A DNA stretch of 64,000 bases from Tolypothrix sp. PCC 7910 (GTDB lineage Bacteria; Cyanobacteriota; Cyanobacteriia; Cyanobacteriales; Nostocaceae). The DNA is taken from NCBI RefSeq assembly GCF_011769525.1, contig NZ_CP050440.1, positions 4,031,501-4,095,500 on the forward strand, given 5' to 3'. Position 1 is the stretch's first letter, and the number at the start of each line of letters is the position of its first letter. Position numbers and translations under genes: made by a program. Positions 35,612 through 45,048 of the stretch are shown piece after piece. The notes under the pieces were generated by a model. It had not been told where the DNA came from and did not search any database. It was given only the letters and a program-made list of their open reading frames with translations.

Positions 35612-36435
35612 TCAGTACGGGTGAGACGAATTTGCGCTAAGGCAAAGATGGTGGGAATGATTCTACCGTAATTAGTAGCGATCGCTCTCCATCCTAAATC
35701 TGCAAAAAACCAAGCCCACATAACTGGCCCAACAAAAGAGAAGATACTACGTACTGCGCCATAACGAGCCGCATTCACAGTCATACCCTGCTTTGCCATT
35801 TGCAAAGCAACATAGTTTTGAAACTGCGCTGTCGCCGCTGTCGAACCTTGTATTGCTGCTTCTTTAGCTACTTGATAGGTAGCAAAGTGTGTAGCAAATT
35901 GACGAGCAATCTGTTTCAGTAGCAATGGTTGAATTACGGAAGTGACGGCTAAAGCACTACCACCTTTAAAAATTAATCCTAAGGGGTCTTTTTGTAATAA
36001 AAGTGGTAGGGGTTGTTTCAGTTCCGATTTCATCAACTGACGCTGTACCCGGACAGTTAATTTTTGCTTTTCCTGTTCAGGCAATTTTTTCCATACTTGC
36101 CCTAATAGATGCAAAAATACTTCTGCTTCTAAATCAACAGTTGCTAGCTGACTAGAATAAGGAATTTTTAAATACTTACATACTTGAATTAGCGCTTGTC
36201 GGTAAGTTACCTGGCTGGTGCGTCCCCGTAATACTGTCATCCCATCTGCAGCCAAAAAGCGAAAACGATTTTCTAAGGTATCTAACCACGCTTTTCTATC
36301 TTGGCTTTGAACTTCAATCGGTTCAGGTGTGTGAACGTAGTCTAAAGGATTGAACTTACGACTAAACAGAATTGCCGTTAAGTCTTGCAATTCATCTTCA
36401 GTTGCTAGCTCTAAAGCCGCCCTCAGTTCATCCAA
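35593..36435 (-). CDS. YaaW-like (UPF0174) protein
   Basis: The 280-aa protein begins ELRAALELATEDELQDL and carries the YaaW-family middle section (KYLKIPYSSQLATVDLEAEVFLHLLGQVWKKL). An Ala/Gly-rich region that may insert into or contact membranes follows, with a hydrophobic pair near residues 225-265 (FSFVGPVMWAWFFADLGWRAIA). The family is conserved and uncharacterised. The ATG at 36435 is followed downstream by the O-antigen ligase gene, overlapping by 19 bases, so they form a two-gene operon. Nothing in the sequence gives a reaction. A role in envelope maintenance would be guesswork from the neighbour. Confidence 0.75.
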   Translation of the reverse strand: MDELRAALELATEDELQDLTAILFSRKFNPLDYVHTPEPIEVQSQDRKAWLDTLENRFRFLAADGMTVLRGRTSQVTYRQALIQVCKYLKIPYSSQLATVDLEAEVFLHLLGQVWKKLPEQEKQKLTVRVQRQLMKSELKQPLPLLLQKDPLGLIFKGGSALAVTSVIQPLLLKQIARQFATHFATYQVAKEAAIQGSTAATAQFQNYVALQMAKQGMTVNAARYGAVRSIFSFVGPVMWAWFFADLGWRAIATNYGRIIPTIFALAQIRLTRTECWELA

Positions 36436-36568
36436 TTTCCCTTCCTCCCTTCCGTGCTGCTTTCTGTACCCTATTCTACTATCAGCTTTCAGCAGTCAAT
36501 TAGTAGTCTTTGTAGCTTTGTCATCTGATAATAACCAATGACCCCTTCTCAGCAAGGACGATTAATTG

Positions 36569-37627
36569 ATGACTGATGTTGCAGTAATTGGTGCAGGGAT
36601 GGCAGGGTTAGTCTGCGCCCAGCAGTTAAAAAAAGCCGGATATTCGGTAATAGTTGTAGAAAAATCTCGTGGTTTAGGCGGACGACTCGCAACACGCCGC
36701 TTACACGGAACTTCAGCAGATCATGGCGCTTGTTACCTCAAACCCAAAGGTCAATTGCTGCAAGGTTTTGTCGATTTATTATGCAATGCTAATGTATTGC
36801 AAATTTGGACAGATACAGTTTATGAATTCAAAACTGATATTGGCATTATTCCACCCCAAAGCCGTAGCCCTCGTTATGTTGCTCCCCAGGGAATGAGTGC
36901 TATTGCCAAGTTTCTAGCTCCAGGTTTGGATATTGTCTTAAATCAGCGTGTAATTGCCATTACTCCCACTGAAAATAGCTGGCGACTGACTTTAGAAACG
37001 AGTAATGAAGAAATTACAGCTAATGCCTTAGTTGTGGCAATTCCGGCACCCCAAGCATTGGCGCTTTTAGCTCCTTTGGGCGGAATTTTATTAGATACGG
37101 CTTTTATCGATCGCCTAAGTTCAGTAGAATTTCAGCCATGTATTAGTGCGATCGCAGGTTATGCTTCTACATCCCAACCTCTACCTGAATGGAAAGCTTT
37201 AACCTTTGTTGACGATCCTGATATTGCATGGATTGGTTTAGATAGTAGCAAGCGTCCCAATCCTCAACAGCCACACTTTGTAGTGCAAAGTAGTGCGGCT
37301 TTTGCCCAACAGCATCTAGAATCCGCAGATTTAAATGCAGTGGGTCAGTATATGTTGCAACATGTATCCCAAAGCTTAACAATTCCTTGGTTAGCAACTC
37401 CTGAATGGATGCAAGTACATCGCTGGCGCTATGCCTTTGTTAATCGTCCCTGGCCGGAAACGGTTTTATCTGCTAACACTCCTCTACCTTTAATCTGTTG
37501 TGGTGATTGGTGTGGTGGCAATCTTGTAGAAAGTGCAATGCTGTCTGGAATAAATGCTGCTGTGGAAATTAATCAACACCTAAGGTCTTTACCTAATGTT
37601 AATTTTTTCAACTTTTCTCCCGAATAA
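36569..37627 (+). CDS. FAD-dependent oxidoreductase, renalase/amine-oxidase-like
   Basis: The 352-aa flavoprotein opens with the dinucleotide-binding loop VAVIGAGMAGLVCAQ (residues 4-18) and the second FAD contact EKSRGLGGRLATRR. It also contains DHGACYLKPKG and a C-terminal CGDWCGGNLVESAMLSG that closes the FAD site. This pattern fits the NAD(P)/FAD protein group that includes renalase and bacterial homologues, whose substrates range from dihydropyridine forms of NAD to unknown amines. It is soluble. The ATG at 36569 immediately follows a TTG that would add one residue. It is divergent from the YaaW operon, with 133 bases between, holding both promoters. Confidence 0.85.
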   Translation: MTDVAVIGAGMAGLVCAQQLKKAGYSVIVVEKSRGLGGRLATRRLHGTSADHGACYLKPKGQLLQGFVDLLCNANVLQIWTDTVYEFKTDIGIIPPQSRSPRYVAPQGMSAIAKFLAPGLDIVLNQRVIAITPTENSWRLTLETSNEEITANALVVAIPAPQALALLAPLGGILLDTAFIDRLSSVEFQPCISAIAGYASTSQPLPEWKALTFVDDPDIAWIGLDSSKRPNPQQPHFVVQSSAAFAQQHLESADLNAVGQYMLQHVSQSLTIPWLATPEWMQVHRWRYAFVNRPWPETVLSANTPLPLICCGDWCGGNLVESAMLSGINAAVEINQHLRSLPNVNFFNFSPE

Positions 37628-38181
37628 TTTTATCTATGAATACACTGTTTACTTAAGTATCCTATGTTACCAATTAATCTAATAGAGGCAATTTATGTAA
37701 TAAATACAAGTAATTTTCTAAATCATCTATTTCAAATATCGCAATGATTCAGCTAGAACTGTAGCAAACATTAATAAGTAATGTAAACACCATCATGCAT
37801 TTACACGGATTAATCTTTAGCAACAATTAATTCTGTTTCTTTACTAAAAGAATTGATCCCCAAGAAGTTTTGCTGCGTTTTGTGTAGTTTACCGATACAG
37901 ATTAAAAAATTTTGGATAATTAACATTAGAGAGATAAAACACGGTACTTATCCATTTTATTGAATGCTGTTTCTACGATTTATACCAGCATTGAGTATAA
38001 GTTTTAACTAAAAATAGACAGGATAGAGCTTTGATAATTGTACCGAAATAAAATTTGATATTCAGGGTTTAGAGCATCTCTTAATGTAAATCAGTTCTAG
38101 CTGGTTATTTTGTCAACTTTGCCACCTAGAAACTTTATTCCCGACAATTTATTGACTGGATAAAAAAGGAGATGAATAGTT
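37628..38181. other. AT-rich gene-free gap
   Basis: No frame, tandem repeat or strong hairpin is visible in these 554 bases. The right end carries AAAAAAGGAGATG, a good ribosome-binding site for the next gene. Confidence 0.5.
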
Positions 38182-38559
38182 ATGAAAACAGTAGTTAAGT
38201 TAACACAGCAATCGGTGCAAGGCGAAATTGAAAGTGTGTTGGATACTTATCCATATAACCCTTATCAACAAGCTTTTGCAATTCCTGATTTACGCCAAGA
38301 ATTAATTAACTTTGTCCTTAACCGTATTCCCTGCCTATACTCCTCAAATCTTGGCGGACATATTCCGTTTTCTGAAGACGACAAAGAATGCTTAATAAAC
38401 TATAAGTTGCCTCGTAGTCCTTTAGAACAGCAACTCCATGTTCAGAATTTAATTCATCAAGGTATTTATACCATTTTTCAAGATAAGTCAGATTGGATCA
38501 GTCATCATCTTTGCGAAAAAATCCAACCTGGTTTTGAACCATCTCACTGGTTTGGTTAA
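38182..38559 (+). CDS. Conserved hypothetical protein
   Basis: The 125-aa soluble protein is not one I can name. It has TYPYNPYQQAFAIPDLRQELINFVLNRI, a mostly helical section, then HIPFSEDDKECLI and an aromatic end EPSHWFG. It contains three cysteines and two to three short helices but no catalytic motif. It is supported as a gene by the strong Shine-Dalgarno AAGGAG about nine bases before the ATG and by a terminator 120 bases after the stop. Late-competence ComFB proteins show a similar size and a helical layout, but the matching motifs are absent, so no function is offered. Confidence 0.75.
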   Translation: MKTVVKLTQQSVQGEIESVLDTYPYNPYQQAFAIPDLRQELINFVLNRIPCLYSSNLGGHIPFSEDDKECLINYKLPRSPLEQQLHVQNLIHQGIYTIFQDKSDWISHHLCEKIQPGFEPSHWFG

Positions 38560-38678
38560 TCTTGATCATAAGTCTTGTTGTTGTTGATCGCAGTAGTGAA
38601 ATTACCTTAATTTATCTGATCTAATCAAAAGATAGATTTAAAGTATTTAACTACCAAGCGATCGCTATTCTTAAATCA

Positions 38679-38722
38679 CACTCCAGCTAATATTTACATT
38701 AAAAGTTGGAGTGGGGTTTTTT
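38679..38722 (+). terminator. Intrinsic terminator
   Basis: CACTCCA pairs with TGGAGTG across a 21-base loop whose ends can add further pairs, and GGGTTTTTT follows. It fits the end of the upstream 125-aa gene's transcript. Confidence 0.7.
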
Positions 38723-38797
38723 CTTAGTTTCTTAACAACCTATTTCCTAGATTGCTTGCTAGAATACCTAGAAATTTAGGTAATCAGATATATCCAA

Positions 38798-39238
38798 ATG
38801 TCTACAGTGAAAGTTGAAATACAACTGTCATTAGAACAATTGCTCAAAGCTGTTGAGCAATTAAGCCAGCAAGATTTAGAAACCTTTGTCTCTCAAGTGA
38901 TAGCGCTGCAAGCACAACGTCGCACTAAAAAGCCGCTAGAATCCAAAGGTGGATTGTTAACAAAAATTAATCGAACCGCTCCTTTAGATATTAAAAAATA
39001 TCATGGAGAATTAGTAGAGAAAAAAGATGTAGCGACGCTGACAAGCTATGAGTATGGGGAATTATTAGGTTTAACTGAACAGATAGAACACCTACAAGCA
39101 CAATACCTAGATAATTTAGCAGAATTAGCAAGTCCGCGGGGAGTTTCTCTTGCCGCATTGATAGAGGCTTTAAATATCCAGACGCGCATATATGAGATAA
39201 ATCAAAATATTCAAGATTCAACTCCTGCGGAAAATTAA
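38798..39238 (+). CDS. Conserved hypothetical helical protein
   Basis: The 146-aa protein starts STVKVEIQLSLEQLLKAVEQLSQQDLE, a beta strand followed by long amphipathic helices, and continues into FVSQVIALQAQRR. That opening is common in small cyanobacterial proteins that often partner toxin genes or transposons, but I see no toxin next door. The middle holds LTSYEYGELLGLTEQIEHLQ, and the end is polar. No metal site, DNA-binding HTH or signal peptide is clear. It is a single gene. The start is ATG at 38798 with no strong ribosome-binding site. Antitoxin-like is only one possibility, and function is unknown. Confidence 0.7.
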   Translation: MSTVKVEIQLSLEQLLKAVEQLSQQDLETFVSQVIALQAQRRTKKPLESKGGLLTKINRTAPLDIKKYHGELVEKKDVATLTSYEYGELLGLTEQIEHLQAQYLDNLAELASPRGVSLAALIEALNIQTRIYEINQNIQDSTPAEN

Positions 39239-39553
39239 AAATACATTTTGAAAATTTTGGAAAATTAAAAATTAATAAACTACGTACAAATTGTTGTCGT
39301 TACCCACATTTTTTAAATTTACACCTGCTTTGCTGTCTCCCTTGTCCATCAATTCCCCAGCTACTAGCTAAATTATATCCACATAGATTGAGTAGAAGAT
39401 TTCACCCTTAAGTGAGGTAACAGCGAGGTAGGAGACATAAAGTATAAAAAATGTGAGTAATGACAAGAAAACTATCACACCCTTTCAATTTTCTACTAAA
39501 AGCTCAACTTTGGACTGGTCGTCTGAGTGTGCAGAGTTGAAAAACCCTAATTC
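39239..39553. other. Gene-free gap
   Basis: This is AT-rich with GAAAATTTTGG copies at its left. At 39503-39541 a weak pair, TCAACT/AGTTGA, beside TTTTT-type runs may end the leftward DUF3140 transcript. I see nothing else. Confidence 0.4.
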
Positions 39554-39892
39554 TTAAGTTTTCGCTTTCAGGGGATCGTGTCCCCAATTCATTAATGAGT
39601 AGCGCCAGCGCGTATGTTCCAAATCCCCTTCAGGCTGCTGTGCTGAGTGACGATGGATATAACTGACGACTTTTTTCATGTGCGACAAATCATCATCGCT
39701 GTAATTATCTTCTTTGTTTTGCAGCAAATCTATAATGCGCTTACCGGATTTATGTCCGATTGATTCATCGTCATCCTTTTTTTGTCCAACAGATTGAGAT
39801 TCTTCTGTGTTCAGCCAAGATTGGAGTTTTTTTGCTGTCATGTTCACTGAAGCATCAAACTCATCCACCACGGACTTTACATCTTTACTCAT
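39554..39892 (-). CDS. DUF3140 family protein
   Basis: The 112-aa acidic protein has the DUF3140 pattern. KLQSWLNTEESQSVG is followed by KSGKRIIDLLQNKEDNYSDDDLSHMKKVVSYIHRH and the closing RWRYSLMNWGHDPLK. The family occurs widely in bacteria and in fungi without known function, and is often found beside DUF2945 genes, as here. It is soluble and highly charged. The ATG at 39892 is 9 bases after the stop of the DUF2945 gene, so the pair is one operon transcribed leftward. AGGAGTAA within the short spacer supplies its ribosome-binding site. Confidence 0.85.
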   Translation of the reverse strand: MSKDVKSVVDEFDASVNMTAKKLQSWLNTEESQSVGQKKDDDESIGHKSGKRIIDLLQNKEDNYSDDDLSHMKKVVSYIHRHSAQQPEGDLEHTRWRYSLMNWGHDPLKAKT

Positions 39893-39901
39893 AAACTAAA
39901 A

Positions 39902-40117
39902 TTACTCCTCAATATGCTCCAGTGCATCAGGCTTATGAGCGGCTTTTTTTCCTGTTTTATCGCTTTTTACTAAGTACTCTGGATTGTCTTCAGCAGCGGC
40001 TACATGATGTCCTTTAATATCAGTAGGCGAAGTAATCTCTTTTTCTACTTCACCAGTGGTTTCACCTTGCGCTGTGTTCCACTTCACCTTGTCCCCTTTC
40101 TTGAACTCTTCAGCCAT
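39902..40117 (-). CDS. DUF2945 (hypervirulence-associated TUDOR-like) protein
   Basis: The 71-aa protein begins KKGDKVKWNTAQGETTGEVEK, the SH3/TUDOR-like beta-barrel start of DUF2945. It continues TDIKGHHVAAAEDNPEYLVKSDKTGKKAAHKPDAL, which is diagnostic of the family. It is lysine-rich, small and soluble. Its biochemical role is unproven. Family members are often stress-induced or linked to DNA-end-joining loci in other bacteria. It is first in a two-gene operon with DUF3140, and a GAGGAAAAA site precedes its ATG at 40117. Confidence 0.85.
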   Translation of the reverse strand: MAEEFKKGDKVKWNTAQGETTGEVEKEITSPTDIKGHHVAAAEDNPEYLVKSDKTGKKAAHKPDALEHIEE

Positions 40118-40537
40118 GATTTTTCCTCACTGATGTTTTATACCTGCTCATTATGTTGTGGGTGCAAAACGAATTAATCAGTCGAGAGACAGAAAGCGAA
40201 GCTAGCAGCCGTCAAAAAGGAGTATATAGAACATAAGTAAGCCAGTGGAAATAAACCAAATTATATTAAGAAACCTAAATAGGCTTGAAATCTTTACCAA
40301 TGACCAATGACCTAGACGCTTTAGCGGCTACTCTAACGAGTTCTCCGCAGGAGTACCCACAGGGTAGGACAAATGACAGCCTCAGCCAGTTATCTTTAAT
40401 TTCGCCGACCTACTTAAGTGCTTACTAACTCTGAAACAGAACTTTCTGTATCATTATTGTTGCCAATTGTACTACCCGTAGAGTTATTATTTTGGGGTTA
40501 TCAAACGCTCACTTCATTGCTTATTTAGGTAAATTGC
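40118..40537. other. Divergent gap with a short palindromic repeat
   Basis: The promoter region of the DUF2945/3140 operon is at the left. At about 40315-40373 there is a GACGCTTTAGCGGC ... TTCTCCGCAGGAGTACCC sequence, a common cyanobacterial dispersed repeat related to the one near 49270. No gene is seen. Confidence 0.5.
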
Positions 40538-41473
40538 ATGACAGCTGACAAAAGAAAACGGGTTCCAATGGTTTTACAGCTTAAAGGCTCGGTTATATCA
40601 GCTATTGCTAACAATGTTTTATTGTTTGGAATTTTTGGAACTATTATTTCCATACTTCACTATTATCAGTTGCCAGTTTCTCAACCAATATTGGGTAGTG
40701 TGATTCCCAGTATTGTTTTAGGTTTGTTACTAGTTTTCCGTACCAATACAGCGTATGAGCGTTTTTGGGAAGGTAGAAAAAGCTGGGGTTCGATAGTCAA
40801 TACTGTGAGAAATTTAGCACGGCAAATTTGGGTGAGTGTGGATGAAATTTCCCCTGAAGATAGAAAAGATAAAATTACGGCTTTATATTTATTAGTCGCT
40901 TTTGCTGTGGCGATGAAATTGCATTTACGCAGCGAATCTGTAAATCATGAGCTACAAGAGTTAATGCCAGCCTCTATGCATCATGAATTAAAAATTATGA
41001 ATAATCCGCCAATAGAAGTAGCTTTTTGGATTGGCGATTATTTACAGCGGCAATATAACTGCAATTGCCTCAATAGCTACCAATTAACCTCTATGCAAGA
41101 ATTATTGAATGATTTGGTAGATAATTTAGGAATTTGCGAACGGATTTTAAGAACGCCTATGCCAATGGCCTATGCGATTCATTTGAAGCAATTATTATTT
41201 CTTTATTGTATGCTGCTACCATTTCAAATGGTAGAAAGCCTGGGTTGGTGGACTGGTTTAATTGCGGCTTTAGTAAGTTTTACGTTATTTGGGATTGAAG
41301 CCATTGGGTTAGAAATTGAAAACCCCTTTGGTTATGATGCCAATGACTTACCACTTGATACAATTTGCCAGACAATGAAACGCAATATTGATGATTTGAT
41401 TAGCTTAACGCCAAATGTGCGATCGCCTCAAAGCAAAATTGCCACTACAGAAGATTTGAGCCTCGACAATTGA
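40538..41473 (+). CDS. Bestrophin-like anion channel family protein
   Basis: The 311-aa membrane protein has four hydrophobic segments and the bestrophin/UPF0187 core: LGLLLVFRTNTAYERFWEGRKSWG, then NLARQIW, and late PFGYDANDLPLD. Bacterial homologues form pentameric channels, and a thylakoid bestrophin in algae and plants moves Cl- or bicarbonate. A bicarbonate or chloride role here is inference. The N-terminus is shortish and begins at the ATG 40538, just after a TTATTTAGG stretch. It converges with the M28 peptidase gene, their stops only nine bases apart. Confidence 0.88.
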   Translation: MTADKRKRVPMVLQLKGSVISAIANNVLLFGIFGTIISILHYYQLPVSQPILGSVIPSIVLGLLLVFRTNTAYERFWEGRKSWGSIVNTVRNLARQIWVSVDEISPEDRKDKITALYLLVAFAVAMKLHLRSESVNHELQELMPASMHHELKIMNNPPIEVAFWIGDYLQRQYNCNCLNSYQLTSMQELLNDLVDNLGICERILRTPMPMAYAIHLKQLLFLYCMLLPFQMVESLGWWTGLIAALVSFTLFGIEAIGLEIENPFGYDANDLPLDTICQTMKRNIDDLISLTPNVRSPQSKIATTEDLSLDN

Positions 41474-41481
41474 TACTAATT

Positions 41482-42330
41482 TCACAACCGCCGAATTGCA
41501 ATTTCCAGCCCTTCACACACACCTGTAAGAAAATCTAAATCTAAAGTCGCGATCGTATCACTGGGTTTGTGATAATGCGGGTTCCGTAAAAATGCCGTAT
41601 CTGTCACCATAATTGCTGGATAGCCTGCATCCCAAAAAGGTGCATGATCACTAAGTCTAGTTTGCGGCACAATTAAACCGCGATTTGGTACTGGTAACCA
41701 CTGACTAGATATACCAGCTTGGCGAATGTTGCGACTCATGGTAATTAAGTCAGGAATTGTTCGCAGATTTCCAATTAAAGCAATAAAATCCCCAGTATTG
41801 GGGTAAAAGCGTTCTAAGGGAGGGGGATAGCTTTGGCTGCCAGGAGTAGAATCTTTATAACCCAGCATTTCTAAAGACAACATCAAGCGTAGCGGTTGCT
41901 GTTGTTGGCGTAATAAGTTTGCATACTCAGCACTACCCAGTAAGCCATATTCCTCCATATCAAAAGCCACCAGTCGTAAGGGATATCTCACTGGTTCATT
42001 GGCAAACTTCCTCGCCAATTCCAATAAAACTGCTACACCTGTAGCATTATCATCAGCAGCTACCGTTCCTGCTACACCATCATAGTGAGCTGCAATTAAA
42101 ATTGGTGGTAAATTTTGCTTTTGCCTTTTAGCTGTCGCAGGCAAATTTAAGATGAGATTTTGAGAGATTTTTCCCCCAACATCAAAGGTGTGGATTTCCA
42201 CACTTCCCCATTGGCTAAATTGCTGACGAATATATTCTTGGACAAAAAAATGTCCAGCAGTTGCCATGTAGGGATCGCGTTCTCTCGCTATTTCCGTTAG
42301 GTAAGCTTGTAAACGTTGTTTTAAATTCAA
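41482..42330 (-). CDS. M28-family zinc aminopeptidase-like protein
   Basis: The 282-aa metallopeptidase has the M28 di-zinc signatures: H82 in IAAHYDGV, the bridging Asp in AADDNATGVA (93/94), the catalytic Glu pair in FDMEEYGLLGS (126/127), and the final His in RNPHYHKPSDT. The HAPFWDAGYPAIMVTDTA stretch is a family hallmark. No signal peptide is evident, so it may act in the cytoplasm. Family members release N-terminal amino acids or, as glutaminyl-cyclase relatives, cyclise glutamine. It converges with the bestrophin gene and is divergent from dnaK, with 181 bases between start codons. Confidence 0.9.
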   Translation of the reverse strand: MNLKQRLQAYLTEIARERDPYMATAGHFFVQEYIRQQFSQWGSVEIHTFDVGGKISQNLILNLPATAKRQKQNLPPILIAAHYDGVAGTVAADDNATGVAVLLELARKFANEPVRYPLRLVAFDMEEYGLLGSAEYANLLRQQQQPLRLMLSLEMLGYKDSTPGSQSYPPPLERFYPNTGDFIALIGNLRTIPDLITMSRNIRQAGISSQWLPVPNRGLIVPQTRLSDHAPFWDAGYPAIMVTDTAFLRNPHYHKPSDTIATLDLDFLTGVCEGLEIAIRRL

Positions 42331-42511
42331 TTCTTTATGTCAATGTTATCCTAGTCTTGCAACTAGCTTCTTGAGCTAATAATTTTGATCGTTATTACCT
42401 TAATAATGAATATTAGATATTTGAGGTATTCCGATTCCACAGCATCAAGCTAGAGGCTGTCTCTCCCAATCATAATATATATAGTAAGACACATTAGGAG
42501 AAGAGTAACGC

Positions 42512-44722
42512 ATGGGCAAGGTAGTCGGCATCGACTTGGGTACAACCAACTCAGTAGTCGCCGTAATGGAGGGTGGCAAGCCGGTGGTGATTGCCAATGC
42601 AGAAGGAATGCGAACAACCCCCTCCGTTGTTGGCTTTAGCAAAGAAGGTGAAAGAGTAGTGGGGCAAATGGCACGGCGACAAACTGTCCTTAACCCACAA
42701 AATACTTTTTTTGCTGTGAAGCGCTATATTGGGCGCAAGTATGGGGAGTTGAATCCAGAATCTAAGCGTGTACCCTATACTATCCGCAAAGATGAAATCG
42801 GTAATATTAAAGTTGCCTGTCCTCGGTTAAATAAGGAATTCGCCCCAGAAGAAATTTCGGCAATGGTGCTGAAGAAATTGGCAGACGATGCTAGTCGCTA
42901 TTTGGGTGAACCTGTGACAGGGGCAGTAATTACAGTTCCCGCTTATTTTAATGATTCCCAGCGCCAAGCTACCAGAGATGCAGGCAGAATTGCTGGGTTA
43001 GATGTGTTACGGATTCTCAATGAACCTACAGCCGCTTCTTTAGCTTATGGATTGGATCGGGGCGATACGGAGACAATCTTAGTATTCGATTTGGGCGGGG
43101 GAACCTTTGACGTATCCATTCTAGAAGTTGGTGATGGAGTATTTGAAGTCAGAGCCACTAGTGGAGATACTCAACTTGGTGGTAATGATTTTGACAGAAA
43201 AATTGTAGATTGGTTGGCAGAGCAATTTTTAGAAGTGGAAGGCGTAGACTTAAGACGCGATCGCCAGGCTTTACAACGGCTGATGGAAGCGGCAGAAAAA
43301 GCCAAAATCGAACTTTCGGCAGTTAGCGTTACCGAGATTAACCTACCTTTTATCACCGCTACTGAGGACGGGCCCAAACACTTAGAAACTCGCTTGACTC
43401 GTTCCCAATTTGAGGGTTTATGTGGTGATTTGGTAGGACGTTTACGCACCCCAGTTAAACGCGCCCTCAAAGACTCTGGCCTAGCACCCGCAGATATTGA
43501 AGAAGTGGTGTTAGTAGGCGGTTCTACCCGGATTCCGATGGTTAAGCAGTTAGTGCGGGACTTAATTGGTGCAGAACCGAGCGAAAATGTGAACCCTGAT
43601 GAGGTGGTAGCCGTAGGTGCAGCTATTCAAGCAGGTATTTTAGCTGGGGAACTCAAAGATGTGCTGCTATTAGATGTTACGCCCCTATCTGTGGGCTTGG
43701 AAACCATCGGCGGCGTAATGAAAAAATTGATTCCCCGCAACACTACTATCCCAGTGCGCCGTTCTGACATTTTCTCTACGTCAGAAAATAATCAAAATAC
43801 CGTGGAAATCCACGTAGTCCAAGGCGAACGGGAAATGGCAGCTAATAACAAGTCTTTGGGACGATTTAAGCTGTATGGTATTCCCCCTGCGCCTCGGGGT
43901 ATTCCGCAGATTCAAGTATCATTTGATATTGACGCTAACGGTATTTTACAAGTAACAGCCTTAGATAGAACCACTGGCAGAGAGCAGAGTATCACAATTC
44001 AAGGTGCTTCTACCTTGAGTGAATCGGAAGTCAATCGGATGATTCAAGATGCTCAAAAATATGCCGATATTGACCGCGAACGCAAAGAAAGAGTAGAAAA
44101 GCGGACTCGTTCGGAAGCGTTAATTTTACAAGCCGAACGTCAACTGCGAGAAGTCGCCCTAGAATTTGGCATGCAGTTCGCCCGCAGCCGTCGCCAACGC
44201 ATCGACACTATTTGCCGGGAACTCAAGGACAGTTTACAGCAAGACGACGATCGCGGCATTGACCAAGCCTACGCCGACTTGCAAGATGCTTTGTATGAAC
44301 TAAATCGCGAAGTCCGCCAGTATTATGCTGAGGACGAAGACGACGATTTATTTGGTACAATCCGCGACATCTTTACCGGTGGCGATAAAGAACGGGAACG
44401 GGAACGCGATTATTCTCGAGGAGATTCCTCCTATTGGGATAATAATTCCTATGGCGGTGGAAATTCTGGTAGAGACTACGGTAGAGATTCTAACCGCGAC
44501 TATGGCAGAGACTCTAACCGAGACTACAGTGGAAATTCTGGTAGAGACTACGGTAGAGATTCTAACCGTGACTATGGCAGAGATTCTAACCGGGGCTATG
44601 GCAGAGATTCTAACCGTGACTATGGCAGAGATAATCGTTCCTCCTCCTCGGACAATCGATCTTCTCGGCGATCGCGTCCCAGCTACCAAGATAACTGGGA
44701 TGATGATGATGATTGGCTGTAA
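42512..44722 (+). CDS. dnaK: DnaK-type chaperone with repetitive Arg/Asp tail
   Basis: This Hsp70 has a complete ATPase domain (GIDLGTTNS at 6-14, [19 protein letters not shown]) and the substrate-binding domain ([23 protein letters not shown]). The lid runs to about residue 640. From about 650 it adds a roughly 85-residue low-complexity tail of GRDSNRDY octapeptides and ends NWDDDDDWL, making 736 aa against 610-640 for classical DnaK. Cyanobacteria carry several DnaKs, and the variants with extra tails differ from the major DnaK2; I believe this is DnaK1- or DnaK3-like. AGGAGAAGAG precedes the ATG. No CIRCE element is seen. A J-protein gene follows. Confidence 0.93.
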   Translation: MGKVVGIDLGTTNSVVAVMEGGKPVVIANAEGMRTTPSVVGFSKEGERVVGQMARRQTVLNPQNTFFAVKRYIGRKYGELNPESKRVPYTIRKDEIGNIKVACPRLNKEFAPEEISAMVLKKLADDASRYLGEPVTGAVITVPAYFNDSQRQATRDAGRIAGLDVLRILNEPTAASLAYGLDRGDTETILVFDLGGGTFDVSILEVGDGVFEVRATSGDTQLGGNDFDRKIVDWLAEQFLEVEGVDLRRDRQALQRLMEAAEKAKIELSAVSVTEINLPFITATEDGPKHLETRLTRSQFEGLCGDLVGRLRTPVKRALKDSGLAPADIEEVVLVGGSTRIPMVKQLVRDLIGAEPSENVNPDEVVAVGAAIQAGILAGELKDVLLLDVTPLSVGLETIGGVMKKLIPRNTTIPVRRSDIFSTSENNQNTVEIHVVQGEREMAANNKSLGRFKLYGIPPAPRGIPQIQVSFDIDANGILQVTALDRTTGREQSITIQGASTLSESEVNRMIQDAQKYADIDRERKERVEKRTRSEALILQAERQLREVALEFGMQFARSRRQRIDTICRELKDSLQQDDDRGIDQAYADLQDALYELNREVRQYYAEDEDDDLFGTIRDIFTGGDKERERERDYSRGDSSYWDNNSYGGGNSGRDYGRDSNRDYGRDSNRDYSGNSGRDYGRDSNRDYGRDSNRGYGRDSNRDYGRDNRSSSSDNRSSRRSRPSYQDNWDDDDDWL
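44463..44635 (+). repeat. 24-bp coding repeats in dnaK tail
   Basis: A GGTAGAGATTCTAACCGCGA-type unit, 24 bp, recurs about six times with small changes and one internal SGNS interruption. It encodes GRDSNRDY octapeptides. Confidence 0.85.
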
Positions 44723-44729
44723 CTCTGAG

Positions 44730-44894
44730 TACCGCTGCGCGGAAGTCAAAAGTCAAAAGTTAAAAGGTTCATATATCAAGGCTTTTGACAATTTGAAAGG
44801 GTAGCTTGATTTACGCCGCAGTGTACTAGTCTAGGATCGTCAGTTAGCAAAGGTCAGAAGGAATATAGCTTGTTGACTTTTGACTTACTCGGTA
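44730..44894. mobile_element. 165-bp inverted-repeat element
   Basis: AAGTCAAAAGTCAA at 44743-44756 and TTGACTTTTGACTT at 44873-44886 are perfect inverted arms. TACCG at 44730 and CGGTA at 44890-44894 extend them outward. No frame is inside. Its left end (ACTGCGCGGAAGTCAA-like) recurs at about 49103-49122, so the element is dispersed. Confidence 0.6.
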
Positions 44895-45048
44895 GTAGAT
44901 GAAATTAATTCAAAATTCGGATTTGGTGATTGGTGATTGGTAATTTGTTATTAGTCAGCATGAGGCGAAACAACAGCTGACAACTGACTGTATCCATTAC
45001 CTATTACCAAAAACTACAATCTCAAATTTAAAGTTGAATAACTGAACT

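Noticed and set aside
42331-42511. CIRCE heat-shock operator upstream of dnaK
   Set aside because: No TTAGCACTC-N9-GAGTGCTAA sequence or close variant is present in the leader.
44325-44804. Frames on both strands across the dnaK tail
   Set aside because: They arise from the 24-bp coding repeats. The dnaK frame itself is continuous and ends in a conserved acidic tail.
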